A stretch of 64,000 bases of DNA from Microcebus murinus (GCF_040939455.1 NC_134106.1:73911001-73975000), one strand, 5' to 3'. Shown: positions 22,661 through 36,880, numbered from the stretch's first letter. Notes: generated from the sequence alone by a model not told the origin. Numbers and translations: made by a program.

Positions 22661-25600
22661 GGTTACAACTACAGTTTGTAACAAAGCAGGACTCAGTGGA
22701 TATGAACCATCATTCCTTTTTTTGTTGTTTTTTGTTTTTTTTTTTATCTATAAAGTTGCTCAAGTTCATTTTAAAAATTAAATTTCCTCCCCCTTAGCAG
22801 ACAGCACAACGCTGTCCTCCTAGAAGGTATTCAGTAAGGTTGGAAGAACAAAAACACAATGCCAGTCAGGCCCCGACACAGGCAGAACCCGGCTGGAATG
22901 TCCCCATCAGGGCTTCTTTCCGGGGCGGCCGCTACAGAATGGAGCTCAGGTGTGCGTTGTCTCTTTGTGAAAGATAAGCAGTTAGCACTGTCAGAGAACA
23001 AACAGGACCCACGTAATGTCGTGATTTAAGTCCAATGTTTTACAATCTGTGTCATTTTTTACTGTGACAAAAACGGTTTTGCCCCTGGAATGTTGCTAGA
23101 TTGGGATGAGAGATGGGGGCACAGCCTTGTGTTCCGCCCCCAGCCCTGTATCCAGGTACCATACGCTCGAGGGGAGGCACAGCCAGAGAGAAGGGGACGC
23201 TCCAGAAGGCGCTGCAGGTGAGTTAACTGTCACGCTTGAGTAGGTTATCACCTGCCATTATTCCCTTTGAATGGCTAATCAGTTGTCCTTCAACCTCTGC
23301 TTTAAGAAACTGCTTTTGAGTGCCAGAGGTCACCTCTGAAGTTCAGGTTTATTTTCTTCACTTCTTAAATTGTGCGGTCTCTGTACAAAGCGACAGGATA
23401 GCTGAGTTTTATGAATTGAATCCCATTCGCTGCTCCCTGGCCCTGGACAGCTCCTGCCATCCTGCTCCCAAGTGAAGTTCCTGAGCCGGCAGTGACCCCC
23501 TGCCCAGGCAAGCACAGGGAGGAGATGGGCACCTGTAGACCCCAAGGTGCAGAAATTCACCTCCTCTCATTCACTCACAAACTCTTTTTGGCCACAGCTT
23601 TCCCAGGCCAGGCTCCCTCCAGAAGCTCAGCTGAGCAGCCGGCCACCTAGATGGAATTGCCTTACAGTACAGCGTGAGAAAGCCATCATAGATGCAAACA
23701 GAATAGGCTGGGGCAGCAGGCAGAGCTCACGAGTTCTTCCTAGGCAGGGGGATGGGTGTGTTAAAAGAGTGAAGGAAAGATATGAGGCCCTGAACAGGGA
23801 AGTTGCAGAGAGCAAGCCCAGGGCCCAGTCCTTGCCCGGAGCGTGGGCATCGTCACTTTCCTTAATGAGGCCGACTCTCTGTCTGCAGATCAGAGTGGGC
23901 TGAAGCCCTCATTTGTTTACAGCTTAATCCTGATCTAATCCTGCCTTAGAAGCAAAGCTCTTGTCCCTTCAGTAATGACAGCTTCTCCCCACTCCTAGGA
24001 CCATGGCTTTCCACCGACGAGTCCCAACAAGCACTTTATAAAACAATGAAATAAAAGAAAATTTCACAGTGCATCCAACATGGTGTCATTTCAAAACTTC
24101 TGTTACAGCTGTATGTTTGTGTGTACGTGTATGTGAGAGAGTGAGAGAGAGAGAGGAGATAAACTGGGTGGGAAGGTAAAATGTTACTGTGGGCTGAGGC
24201 TTAAAAGTTTAAGAAACATTGCTTTAAGGGAAAACACTTATTCGTCAAATATTAAACAAATGCAATCAGAAACTGTACCTTATTCTGAGATATAGAAAAG
24301 AGCAAATCTTGCTCCTGCACTTTGGAAGCTGTGAATCTGCAGGGAGAAGACAAACAGTACCACTAGGACAGGATGTGAAAACCACACTGACAGAGGGCAT
24401 CAAAGTGCCTGGAGGAGGAGCCACCGCCTTCCGGGACCCTAGGGCTCCTGGAGGAGGCGGTGTGTGGGCTGGGCCTGAAGCCCAGTGGAGGAGGGAGGGG
24501 AAGCCAGGGATGAGGGGAGTGGGGGGCACAGAGCTGCACAGCCTGGCGTGGGGGCCCAGGGCAAGGGACTTGCTCGACAAGGCTTGGGCAGAGAAAGACA
24601 CAGGGGCCATGGTGACAGACAGACAAGAAGAAAAAGATTAAAAGGGGCCAGCCATTGACTTTATCCTGTGAGATTATTTTTGTTGTTGTGCCCCAAGGGG
24701 ATGACATGGAGGGCAGCCACTTGAGAGCCAGATGTTGTTGTGTTTGTCCCTGTTTGGAGAATTTTTCAGGTTTATCTGAACATTGGCCCTGATTAAAATG
24801 TAGGATGCAGTGGAACAGTGGTCTGATAGGAACTACCCATGTTTTGATTTTCTTCCTGTCCCCTCCTTGCTGTCCAGCTAGACCCAGCGTAGGTGTCTGG
24901 CTACCTTCCTTGCCCACAAAGCCTTCTTGCTTCCCCTTCTCATTTCCTCTCATTATCCCTGCTGAGCACCAACCCTCCAGCTGGGGAAGGGACACAGAGG
25001 GGGAGAAGCGTTTTCCTCCTTACCCTTGGGGGCTGCAGGCAAGCTGGCTTTAGGAAGATACAGCAGGGCTGGGAGCCTGCTTTTCAGCTCAGCAAACAAG
25101 GAGTGGCTTAGGAAGCAGAAATAAAAGAGAAAAACAAAAGCAACCAAACCAAAGGCGCTAGCATTTTATTTCCCTTTTATGCAAAAACATTTTTTTGGTT
25201 GTAGATCCATAATATAGGATCTCCCTTTTCCTAGGTAATCTCTTGGAGCCTAGTAATTAGAAAGGGACTTGGGAAATATCCAATATCCATATGTATCTAT
25301 CTGAGGGCTAAAGTTTAGGGACTGGGATTCACCAACCTCGCCCCAGCTTCTTTGTGGACATCTTCCTCCCAGGATCTTTGCCTTGCTGTGGTCCCAGGAG
25401 AGTTAAGCAGGTGCGCTTCTGTGTTGTCTCGTCCTCCACAGAAGCTGGTCTTCTCCTCTGCTCCCCATACACCAAGCCCCTTTCTGTCCCTTGGCTCCTG
25501 GTAGGTTCTGCTGTCTGGAATTCCCTAGTTCTTCTTCTACACCTACCTGAGTCCTGCCTACAAGGTTTAGCTCAAATCCCACATCCTCCAGAAAGCCAGC

Positions 25601-25800
25601 CCACATGGAGTCCTCAGAATTCCTGAAATCTTTATGATCTTTAAATCTTTACGAATGATACAGGAATCATTCATTCCCTTACATAAAACCTCATGAGGTT
25701 AAATATGTATTACCACTGAAATCTCAGATTTCTGGAACCCAGGAACTCTAACTCTTCCTTCTGTGCCTGGCCCAGTGCTGAGTGTTTAATAGGATTTCAG
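22661..25800. other. Intergenic segment, no gene recognised
   Basis: Contains a unique stretch with CpGs at 22860-23330 (see findings) and a short GA repeat near 24137. The open frames here show no recognisable domain. Confidence 0.5.
25470..25612 (+). mobile_element. L2 LINE 3' fragment
   Basis: CTGGAATTCCCTAGTTCTTC ... GTTTAGCTCAAATCCCACAT ... CCAGAAAGCC matches the L2 3' end. Confidence 0.6.
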
Positions 25801-25810
25801 AACTGAGACT

Positions 25811-26506
25811 TTTTTTTTTTAACAGAGTCTCACTTCTGTTGCCTGGGCTAGGGTGCCATGGTGTCAGTTTAGCGCACAGCAACCTCAAACTCCTGGGTTC
25901 AAGCGATCTTCCTGCCTCAACCTCCCGAGTAGCTGGGATTACAGGCATGCACCGCCATGCCTGGCTAATTTTTTTTTTTTTTTTTTTTTATTATTTTTTT
26001 TTTTTTATTTTTTTTGAGACAGAGTCTCGCTTTGTTGCCCAGGCTAGAGTGAGTGCCGTGGCGTCAGCCTAGCTCACAGCAACCTCAATCTCCTGGGCTC
26101 CAGCGATCCTCCTGCCTCAGCCTCCCGTAGCTGGGACTACAGGCATGCGCCACCATGCCCAGCTAATTTTTTACATATATATATCAGTTGGCCAATTAAT
26201 TTCTTTCTATTTATAGTAGAGACGGGGTCTCGCTCTTGCTCAGGCTGGTTTTGAACTCCTGACCTTGAGCAATCCGCCCGCCTCGGCCTCCCAAGAGCTA
26301 GGATTACAGGCGTGAGCCACCGCGCCCAGCCTAATTTTTTTAATATATATATATTTTTTAGTTGGCCAGTTAATTTCTTTCTATTTATAGTAGAGACAGG
26401 GTCTCGCTCTTGCTCAGGCTGGTCTCAAACTCCTGACCTTGAGCAATTCACCGGCTTCAGCCTCCCAGAGTGCTAGGATTACAGGCTTGAGCCGCCGCGC
26501 CCGGCC
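25811..26506 (-). mobile_element. Two nested Alu SINEs
   Basis: An outer reverse Alu starts at 25811 and is interrupted in its linker/A-rich middle. The inner full-length reverse Alu occupies about 25971-26331. The outer copy resumes at about 26332 (TAATTTTTTTAATATATA) and ends GCGCCCGGCC at 26506. The duplication CAGAACTGAGA flanks the outer copy. The inner copy carries the lemur linker. Confidence 0.9.
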
Positions 26507-26509
26507 CCA

Positions 26510-28705
26510 GAACTGAGATTTAATACAAATATGACACAAAACCTGAGTTCAAGACCTGGGACCTTAAGAGCTTCATTTACCCAAGATACAACTTTCCCTC
26601 TTGTAAAACTAGGATACTCGTAGCACCTACCCTTTAGGGATGTCCCAAATGCTAACTCAAATGGTAGGAAAATGTTTAACTCATAGTGAGGGATTGAATA
26701 TTTTTACTATAAAGTGGTAAGATAGAAGTCAAAGGGCATTCTTTTCTAGTTGCTTATTTCTGTTTATATTCAACTTTAAGGTTTCCTCCCTCCTTGTGAG
26801 ATTTATTTTATTTATATTTATTTCTGAGATGTGAAACATTAAAATAGTTCCAAAAGACGAGTCAGAACAAAAAGAGATATTTAGAGAAGTCTCATTCCCT
26901 TTATTCTTTCCGTCCTGTTCCTACCATGCCCTGCAGGTAACTCAGCTCATTAGTCTCTGCTTCTTTTTCCAAGAACAAACAGGTACATGTTCTTGTTTCT
27001 TCCTCTCAAAGATATTCTTGAGACAGTTTTCCTCGGAAACCAGTTGTTAGGAGTCTGGTCATCTTTTGCACATGCTGGTTGGAAGGTGTTGGGCAGGCAG
27101 GAGCCGTGACAATGGTGTTAGTTCTGTGCAGATCCTCACATGGGTTGGACATGATGAGGATGAGCTGACATTCTTCCTGTTACTAGCTCTATCATAGTAC
27201 ATACCCCAGGTCCTAAAGGTGTCCCTGTGATTGGTAATGGGGCCACAGCCCAGTTCCTGCTACTCAGGAGGCTGAGGCCCAGGTTCCCTTCTGGACTGAA
27301 GCATCCCACCAAGTGCATCGTGGCCTGCTGCTCCCGGAGATGGACACAATGCCGGTGTAAGATTGGGTTTCTGGAAACCCGCCATCAATACTTGCAAAGT
27401 CACTACAAGTGCCTGCTGCACTCCTGTGACCTTCACCCATTATGGGAAAACAGTGCTTTATGCTTCTAATCTGTATTTCTTAATGAGATCTGAAGAATCA
27501 AGGTATTCTTCCGTAGGATCACATTTTAAGGAGGGAAAAACCTGAGTAAATAAAAAGTCCAGCCATAGGGAGGTGGCCAGAGGAAGCGGAGTGCCGCTGC
27601 TGGAGGAATTCATTGGAAAAAGCAGTGGGAGGGGAGGACTCTGTCTTGGAGTCAAGCTGTCCACAAGTCGGCTCAGAGGCTGTGACTCACTGGGAGGAAA
27701 AGGAGTGCCTGTATTCTGGGGAAGGCTCCTTTCTCCAAACGAGCTCTGCGGCCAAGGGAGGAAATGAAGCAATCTAAGTCTGCTCAGTAGCCACGGGGCA
27801 GGCATGCCTGAAAGTCCAAGCCACCCCCACTATGCTGCTTAATATTTGCACGGTGTCCCTAAGGTACAAGCAACTCTAAAGGCACTGGGTGCTGGTGAGG
27901 AAGGGAATTGGGCCCTATTTTAGGCACGTTGCTTTCCCTCTCTGGAACTTCATTTCTTAGAAGAAGGAGTGGACTGGGCAGGGGCTGGGCCAACTCAGCC
28001 CATGGCCACACTTTAGAAAAACTCACAGTTAGAAAAACTGCCGTCTTACCCTAAGTCGGCTTCACAAATTTAGGCTCCCTTCCTGCCCTTTGACGTTATT
28101 TGAAATAGCAACTCCTGGACTAGGGGTGACTAAGTCCCTTCCAGCTCTGGAAAAACAGTGAGTGCAAACAGGGTGAGCAGCCTGCACCCGGATGAGAGAT
28201 AGATGATCCTTCGTCCCAGGATCCTAGAGACGGGGACGTGGCAGGGTGCCAGGGCCGAGCATCTGCCAGGCAGAACCGACACAGCTTAAGGAGAACTCAA
28301 AACAGCCTTTTTTACAGCCTCCTGGTGCATCCTGTCTCCGTGGTGCTGCTGCGCCAGCAAGCGGGCACCATGCCCACCCTTCAGTGGGCAGTGAGGGGGC
28401 TCGGTGCCCATCTGCCCTGTTTCCTAAGCAGGTGGTTAGGAAGATGGTGCCTGGGTGCAGGCTGCCCTCTGCTGGGCAGGCACAGACGCTTGTCTCGGAG
28501 ACCAGGGACAAATCCAAGGGAAGTAGTGCCCTGGCCTGCTTCTCCACATCCGTGTGGTGGGAATGGAGGTGTGCGGGCTTCTGCCTGCCTACCACCTTCT
28601 GGGCAAGACCTGGGGCTCTCCTAGTGGTGTCAGTGCCTCCAAAAGGGTCTCTAGGAAGATAATCTAGGGTCTTGCAAGTCTGCATTAAATCAAAATACTC
28701 TTTTT
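26510..28705. other. Intergenic segment, no gene recognised
   Basis: No assignable repeat for most of its length. A 20-base match to the 7SL/Alu motif GCTACTCAGGAGGCTGAGGC lies near 27260. Frames on both strands are under 155 codons. Confidence 0.5.
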
Positions 28706-28850
28706 GGCCTGGTGCAGTGGCTCACATCTGTGATGCTAGCACTCTGGGAGGCTGAGGTGGGAGGATCGCCTGAGCTCAGGAGTTTGAGACCAGCCTGAGC
28801 AATAGCAAAAGCGAGACCCCGTCTCTTTTAAAAATAGAAAAAATTAGCCT
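28706..28850 (+). mobile_element. Alu left-monomer (FLAM-type) SINE
   Basis: Starts GGCCTGGTGCAGTGG and ends after GAGACCCCGTCTC with an A/T-rich tail. Only the left arm is present. Confidence 0.8.
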
Positions 28851-28927
28851 TTAAAATTAATTTTTAATATCCTATAATTTAAATTAAAAAAAATAAAATA
28901 AAACAATAACAAAAGGCTCTTTATAGA

Positions 28928-29055
28928 CCGGGGGTGGTGGTTCATGCCTGTAATGCCAGCACTTTGTGAGGTCAAGGCTAAAGGATTCCTTCGCGCCAGG
29001 AGTTCTAGACCAGCCTGGGAAACATAATGAGACCCTATCTCTACTAAAAAGAAAA
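28928..29055 (+). mobile_element. Alu left-monomer SINE, diverged
   Basis: ACCGGGGGTGGTGGTTCATG through AGACCCTATCTCTAC. Confidence 0.78.
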
Positions 29056-29667
29056 TGAAAATGCATTTTCTGACCTTGGGCCTGACACAGTGGTATGTTT
29101 GATAAATATTTATTGAATAAATCAATAGAACAGCAGTATCCTATAGTAGAAACTGCTCCTGTTTTTGTTTGGGAGAGTAACTTTACAGTTTATTGTCCTT
29201 CTCTATCAACTTCCTCTAACAGTCGCTCATTCCCCGATATCTACTCATTTCCAAGCCCAGGCCCCTCTGCCTGGCTCTCCCCATTCCAAGTTCATCCAAC
29301 CTTGGGCTCCCCAAGGTGTCTCTCTTCCAGTTCCTCAGCCCTACCCCAGGTTCTCTCTGAGATGCCCACAGATCACATCAGATCTAGTTCACAGCCTCTC
29401 TCTCCCTCTTCTCTCTCTTCATATTTTTCCACTGTCTCCCTCTTGAACACCTGGATTCTCATTCGACCTTGCGTTCGCTGGACTTAGAGATACTCTTTCC
29501 TTCCTGAAGCAGCCACAGAGGTGTCTCCTCACCCCTACCCCACTTCACTATTAGCTGTTGTTAATTGACATGTGTAAATGCACATGCACATGTAACTAAG
29601 GAGGGGCAGCAGGAAGGGCTGGAAACTTCAGGTGTCACGAGGAGCATTTGGGGCCCCCTCAGGTTAG

Positions 29668-30170
<503 letters not shown>

Positions 30171-30936
30171 CCACTTGTATTTCTTAATCAATAATAGGCA
30201 TCTACCATTTTTTTTGTTACCGAGGTAATATATATAGGTAGGAAAAATTCAAAGGGCTGTATAAAGTCAGTACAAAGTTATGCTGACTCCCATTCCTTTC
30301 CCCATTTCCCTTGCCCACAGAAAGTCTGCTGCCATTTTCTTGTGGACCCTTCTAGAAACAGTATTATGAACGTACAGACAAATAGACATTGTCATGCATT
30401 CATTCAGTACTTGAGTACCTGCTATGATTCAGACACTGTTCTTGCACAAAACATACACAAATCCTTGCTCTAGAGAATTGACATAGGTCAGGGAGCCAGG
30501 TGCTAAATGAGGAGGACGGACCAAACATATGACATGTTCTCTGTTGACATTTTTGAAGGGAAGACCATAGCAGGGTAAGGGGGTTGGAGTGTGGTGCCAG
30601 GTGCCCTCCCTTGGCTGCCTGGCCACCTGCTGAGGAACCTGGGACTCACAGAAGTTGTTCCTCATACACAGTGGGGGAATTGGGGTGGGGGGAGGAGGGG
30701 GCCCGCCCTGCCTTGAGGAGTCACGCCCTTCACTCTGCTTCCTGAAGCTGGAGGGGCTCATCTTCAACTTATATCCTGGGTCAAAGCTGATGAGCATTTT
30801 TCTGCCTTTAATTAATGGTCTATGAGCCAGCAGCATCTGGGGACTTGTCAGAAATGCAAATTCTCGGGCCTTACCCTAGTCCTACTGGATCAGAAACTCT
30901 GGATTGGGCCCAGCAATTTGCAGGTCTTTTTGCTGT

Positions 30937-31089
<153 letters not shown>

Positions 31090-31101
<12 letters not shown>

Positions 31102-31257
31102 AGATGGGATCTGGCTGTATTATCCAGGCTGGAGCACAGTGGCTGTTCACAGGCCTGATCATAGCTCAGTGCAGCTTCAAGCTCCTGGGCTCAAGTGATC
31201 CTCCTGCCTCAGTCTCCCGAGTAGCTACAACTACAGGCTCATGCCACCATGCTTAGC
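31090..31257 (-). mobile_element. Alu monomer-type SINE
   Basis: Reverse element from AGATGGGATCTGGCTGTATT to the CATGCCACCATGCTTAGCTG end, inserted in MER5A. Confidence 0.8.
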
Positions 31258-31424
31258 TGAGCAATTTATGTTTTAAAAAGCCTTCCAGGTGGTTCTGATG
31301 CGTGATAAAGTTTGAGAACCTCTGCTGTGCAGAAATGCTTTACCAATTCACATGGCTCCCAACTATGGTCATAAGCACATACTTTATACAATCTTACTAA
31401 TTTTTTTATAAATCTTTTCCAAAT

Positions 31425-32112
31425 TAAATCCTAGACAACAGTACACATTATACATTAAGAAGTAAAAGATAAATCTTACAGTTCAATTATTTGAAAATAA
31501 AAGTCAAGTCATTTGAGTCTCTGGGCTTTACTATCCAATCTGCCATATAAGAATATTTATATCACATTGACCGAGTCCTAAATTCCTATCCCTAAATTCC
31601 ATGTTATTGAAAAACGATAAAATTCAGAAATAAATGAGAATAATTAAAATTACATCAAATATGAGTTATTAAAATACTGATAAGTAGTACTAGATAATTT
31701 CTGTACCTCTTTTCACTTTGCAGAAGTGAATGGTATTTACAGTCATTAGTCAATGTGTAAAGCACTGATTGCGTGTAATCTTATCACATCAGCACAAACG
31801 ATAAATGATCAGAAGAATTTTTTTGGCTCCGACTTACAGATGAGTAAGCAGGCAGGCTTGGGGAGCTTAAGGGTCTTGCCTGATATACACGTAGCAATAG
31901 AGAGGGGCAGGAATTGGGTTCTGTAATCTCATTCTGTGCTCATTTTACTGGAAGCCACATTTGTAGATACTGGTGCTTATCTGAGGCTAAATCCCTGGAG
32001 TCTCTGCGATTTACTGGGTAGAGAGAGGCTTAGTGAGGCCAGGGGGAGGATAGGCCAGAGTCCATCTCACAGTGGGCCAAGCAAGATCCCAGCACACTGT
32101 TTGGCTATTTTG
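31425..32112 (+). repeat. Paralogous block, copy 1 (contains a MIR)
   Basis: Matches the block at 42930-43617 in order: TTATTTGAAAATAAA, GTTATTAAAATA, a MIR core near 31840, a GTGCTCATTTTACTGGAAGC-like segment, and AGTCCATCTCACAGTGGG at 32059. The match continues past the MIR on both sides, so it is not only shared SINE sequence. Confidence 0.7.
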
Positions 32113-33290
32113 CCAGCCTTGCTTCCTTTACCAGAGGAATGTGGCCTGTTATGGCAGGAATGGCCAATTAGAGTCCTTGCAGGGTCACCTACAGCCAAGG
32201 TAATAGCCTAAAAACAATCCCGTGCCCCAGGGACATTGCAGAAATTAGTTCCATAAAGATTTGCAAGATACAGGGCTAGTAATTTTCATAACATCCGCAG
32301 TCACTTCACCTATTTTGTCAGTGCAAAAGGCGAATGGTGGTGAGGGGTGAAAGTAGGTCAACACAAACATATTCTAGGGTGGATTTGCTTACCCTGCCCA
32401 CAGCACTTATGCCAGGACCACTACTCATAGATTTACAAACGCTTCTTCAATCGCAGTGGTGTCCTACAAATCGTGTGGCCATGGGACATATTTTCATGAC
32501 AAAGGATGTTGAGTGTCAGTCACGGCCGTGGAACTCCCTGGCCTTCCTACATGCCACAATATCCAGTGGCAGAGAGCTTCACAGCACGGTGGAATGGCCT
32601 GCTGCAGCCCCAATTATGGTGGCAGTGTGGACTCAATACCTATGAATTTCGGGGATAGTGGACCTGTGGATACTTCCAGAATCTCCCCATCAGGACCAAG
32701 GCAGTCATTCCACGAGCTGCTGGGGTGTAGACCACCAATAACTCACAGTTGAATCCCCTCCCAGGAATTACCTTGTCCCACAGAACAGCCTTACCCAAAG
32801 TCACTCACCTTCCCCAATGTGGGGACACACAGGCTGTGCTAAGTATGTGTAGTACTTCTGCCCATCATGCTGAAGGATGTTGCCATTGGGAAAATGCTAC
32901 AATGAGAGCAGCAACAGTAGGATGAGAGCACATCTAGGCCCCACTTGGCACTGCTAGTCCAGCCACGTGGTATGGGTGAATTGTACAGGAGGGGTGGGGG
33001 GCAGAGACCACTGCACTGAGGGGAGAACCGGCAGAGGCAGGCATGCTTACAGACACCATCCAGCAGGCTGCACAGACTGCCCCCCTGCTCAGACCAGTCA
33101 GCTCTAATGAGCCTTTTAAGCTACAAATGCCAGTGACTGGCTACTATGCAAAACGGAGCCACCAAGCATCAAAGGAGTCTTGTTGCTGCATGAAAAGTTG
33201 GCCAAATACCCTTGGATCCCAGAGGAAAATTTCATGCCAACACCTCCAGCTTCATGGGGGCATTTCTACACCAAGGTCCCTGAAAATGCC

Positions 33291-34800
33291 TGGGTCTGGT
33301 TCACAGATGGATCCAGCTAAGTTAAAGCCTGGTGGAATGAACTTGGCCCCTGCAGCTGTGCAGCCATAGGACAAAAAAACTGTTTAAAACTTTGCACACA
33401 GAAAAGGAAATTGCCTGCTATTTTACCATAGTCCTAGGGGGAAAAAATGAAAAAAGGCAATATCCCAGTAGACAGAATTAAGGACAGTGGTGCTGCCCCT
33501 GAAAAACCCCTCTAAAATATGCCTTGCTACATTTTCACTGATTCATGGACAGTAGCCACTGGGCTAACAGTGTGGCTCCAACCCCTATGGCAGCAAACAC
33601 GGTATCAGATTTTATAAAACCTGTACCCTCTGTTTTGCAACTGATATGGACATCCGTAAAAATAAGCATGAGTACAACCACCTGATCAGACCTGTGCCCT
33701 CCAGGTAAGGACATCTGAATACATCATCACATCTCACTCAGACCATGGCATTCTGTCCATAATCCAGATATAGAACTCAGAACAAGGCCAGTGATTCCAA
33801 CACAGGAAGCCACCAAAGTCTGCCAAATATGCCTATAAATTGAGTGGCAAAGAAAACTCCAGGGCACTTAAACCCAGGAAACCAGGTTTTGGCCAGTCCT
33901 GGCAAATAGACTGTATACCTTCCTATATGCTCTCTTCCTTGGAGTACAAGCAGGCGTTGCCTACAGTAGGCAATTTCCCAGGTATGGCACAGGAATTTAT
34001 GTCCTCATAGCATATACGAGCCATACTATTTAAGGACTCTTGGATGAACTAGGTTACATATTTGGATTCTCTGAATACATCTAATCTAACAACAGTGCTG
34101 TATTTACAGTCAAGAGTATCCAGCAGTGGGCAATCACCTTGGACATTCACAGATTACCTCCCACCCCTTATCACCCACAGGCGATAGATGCCATTGAAAG
34201 ATGGAAGGGGGCTAGGCGCAGTGGCTCACGCCTGTAATTGTAATGTTTTAGGAGGCTGAGGCAGGAGGATCATTTGAAGCTGGAAGTTTGAGGACCAGTC
34301 TGGGCAAACATAGCAAGATCCTGTCTCTACAAAAAAAATTTTTTTAAATTTAAAAAGCTCATAAAAATGGAATGGAGGCTTAAAGGAGAAACTAAAAAAG
34401 ATACATGGACAGCCAAAGCTCAACTTCCAGTACAGTACACACCTAAGACAGACAATATGGGTTCTAAACATGCCAACTCCCCAAAAGAGAACTTCCTTTT
34501 TAAATAGAATGTGTAACTATGAGTTTAAGGGGCAGGCCCAGACTGGCTGTTAGGGACCCGAACCACCCAATATGTTTGTTTCACTCCTGTTTTTCCTCCC
34601 ATGCTTACTCCTGTGCAAACCAAGCTATTGAAATTGAAAAGGGGCCAAGCAGAGACAGGGGATGGAAAACTCTAACCTGAGGCTTTTTTTATTTCCTGGA
34701 TCTTGGCAGTTACGGATAATGATGATAACAATTATAAGTATGATTGATGACACTGATTATAGGTATGAAATATCAACTCTCAAAGTGGTCCTGGCATGGC
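33291..34800 (+). pseudogene. Decayed endogenous retrovirus pol (RNase H, integrase), ERVL-like
   Basis: Short motifs visible in broken frames: WFTDGSS at 33291-33317, FTDSWTVATGL from 33534, VCQIC zinc-finger-like at 33818, WQIDC at 33900, and YHPQAIDAIERW at 34169-34204. This is the RNase H to integrase order. A segment near 34740 (IDDTDYRYEI) resembles a dUTPase end, which would fit class III (ERVL) elements. Many in-frame stops and a SINE insertion show it cannot encode an enzyme. Confidence 0.7.
34208..34345 (+). mobile_element. Alu left-monomer SINE inserted in the retroviral integrase
   Basis: GGCTAGGCGCAGTGGCTCAC to CCTGTCTCTAC followed by A/T tail. It splits the integrase remnant. 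Confidence 0.82.
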
Positions 34801-35879
34801 CCAGTATGTCAGGAAGTGGGAGATGTTCTAAGATGGCACAAATGTTCAAAAAAGAAAAAAAAAAGCTGAGCTGTTTAGGAATAAGTTCAGATGTACAGTG
34901 TGTACTAAGCCTGGTAAGGGTCTGGTTATTCAAGTCACATGGCCATGAAAAGAGAGCCCAGGCTGGTAGTGAAGGAACGCCTAGACCTCTTTTGTCTCTT
35001 GCCTGCAGGACATCTGGCTTGGCTAGTCATCTTGGAATCCTTTGGTCACCTTGTCCTAGTCTGTCACCACTGCCCTCAGTCTAACTCCTGGACACTCATT
35101 CTATCAAGAGACCTTAATCTGAGGACTAATGACTTTAGAAGTGGAGGACTTCTGCCCAAGACATCAGAAGCAAATTAATTTTCTAGACATTTATGTTTCC
35201 ACTCAGTCTTATCCTATTATTGATGGTATTCTCTGGTTTTCTTTCACCATCTTTAAAAAAAAAACCCACAAAATTCTCTCATATTGCTCAAGCTGCCCTA
35301 TCCCTCCTGACCCTGCTGACAGACCCTTAACAGCTCCTCCTTCAAACATTTTGGAAGCAGTCTTCCAAGGAAGTGTTCCTTCTTACAGGTTCTTTCTGAT
35401 ACTTAGATTTTCTTCATATTGTTAATTGCATCCTCCAGTCCTGTAAAAACTGGACCTAGACCTTACCTCAGCACTATGCTACTGCAGAGGTCCCCAGACC
35501 TATTAGGAGCATCTAATTCACCCTGAGTGGGACATACTATTGAGATTAGATTGGGCTATGATAGCCAGAGAGTTATACTTCCAATATAGATTTGCCCCAA
35601 ATGAATAGTACTTCTTGTGGTGGCTACCAGGTGTGTAACAGCCTACCACACATAAACCAGTCTGAACAGTCTAGTGTGAGTGGTGATGGACAAGCACATT
35701 GCTCTGAGTTTTCTGTCAGCCAGTCAAGTAGGACACCTAAACTACTGACATATCTAACTGGCCTTGCTCTGGATGGAAGTCTGGTTGCAGCCTCTCTTCT
35801 TTCAAGTAGCCTATTCATCTTAAGGTTGCCTAAGAAAAAGAAAAAGGATCCATACAGCTAACTAAGATATTTGATGGCA

Positions 35880-36880
35880 TGGCCTATATTTCCAAGGAGA
35901 ATTATCAGCAGGATGTGTGGAAGGTCCGGGGTGTAGAATGTCTGCATCATGGTGCCCTGGCGACCTTGCTCGTCTCCACATAGGCCATGTAGATGAGGCT
36001 CAACCACAGTCTGACTCCTGTCTTGGAGGAACACCTGCTAGCCTCCCTGAAACATGGCAAGATGGTCTGCTGAGGAACTGCCATGAGCCAGTTTGTCATT
36101 TGCCTCCCTGGTTCCCATGAGGCATGGAGTGCTAAGTCTCACCCTCCTTTGAGTGCAGCTGCAGACTGTAATGTGTTTGCCTACAGTTATAATTAGCACC
36201 CACACTTCAAGGGAGGTGATTATAAAGAGCATGTACACTAGGGAGTGGCAATTTGGGGCCATCTTAGAATTCTGCATACCCACCTTTGAGCAGGTGCATG
36301 GCTTTATAAAGCTGCTTGGCTGGCCGGGCGCTGTGGCTCACGCCTGTAATCCTAGCTCTTAGGAGGCCGAGGCGGGCGGATTGCTCAAGGTCAGGAGTTC
36401 AAAACCAGCCTGAGCAAGAGCGAGACCCCATCTCTACTATAAATAGAAAGAAATTAATTGGCCAACTGATATATATATATAAAATTAGCCGGGCATGGTG
36501 GCGCATCCCTGTAGTCCCAGCTACCCGGGAGGCTGAGGCAGAAGGATCACTCGAGCCCAGGAGTTTGAGGTTGCTGTGAGCTAGGCTGACGCCACGGCAC
36601 TCACTCTAGCCTGGACAACAAAGTGAGACTCTGTCTCAAAAAAAAAAAAAAAAAAAAAAAAGCTGCTTGGCTGAAGCAGGGTGTGGGCCCCACCTGTCAC
36701 CCATGTTGCTGTCATGTGGCTCCTTTTGTTTTGGTCTTGCCCTCTGCATAGGCCACAGGGATCTGGCACCTCTGACTACTCAAGCATTCATTGTATATGT
36801 AAGTAATAAACTGCCTAATATGCAAAATAGCTCCCGTTTCTTTACTGGCCAAATACATCAGCCAGGCTTACCTTGTGCCT
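35880..36880 (+). mobile_element. Possible LTR, with an Alu inserted
   Basis: A TATA-like CTTTATAAAG (36303-36311) and an AATAAA (36805-36810) lie about 160 bases apart once the Alu at 36323-36661 is discounted. This is the arrangement of an LTR U3/R. The boundaries are not defined; the gag/protease-like sequence follows. Confidence 0.35.
36323..36661 (+). mobile_element. Alu SINE, lemur-type dimer
   Basis: GGCCGGGCGCTGTGG start and TATATATATA linker. The target-site duplication AAAGCTGCTTGGCTG is identical on both sides. Confidence 0.95.

Noticed and set aside
24137..24156. Short GA repeat
   Set aside because: Only about ten units, nothing unusual.
27250..27275. 20-base match to a 7SL/Alu motif, possible small RNA gene
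   Set aside because: The flanks do not continue the match, and no A tail or target-site duplication is seen.
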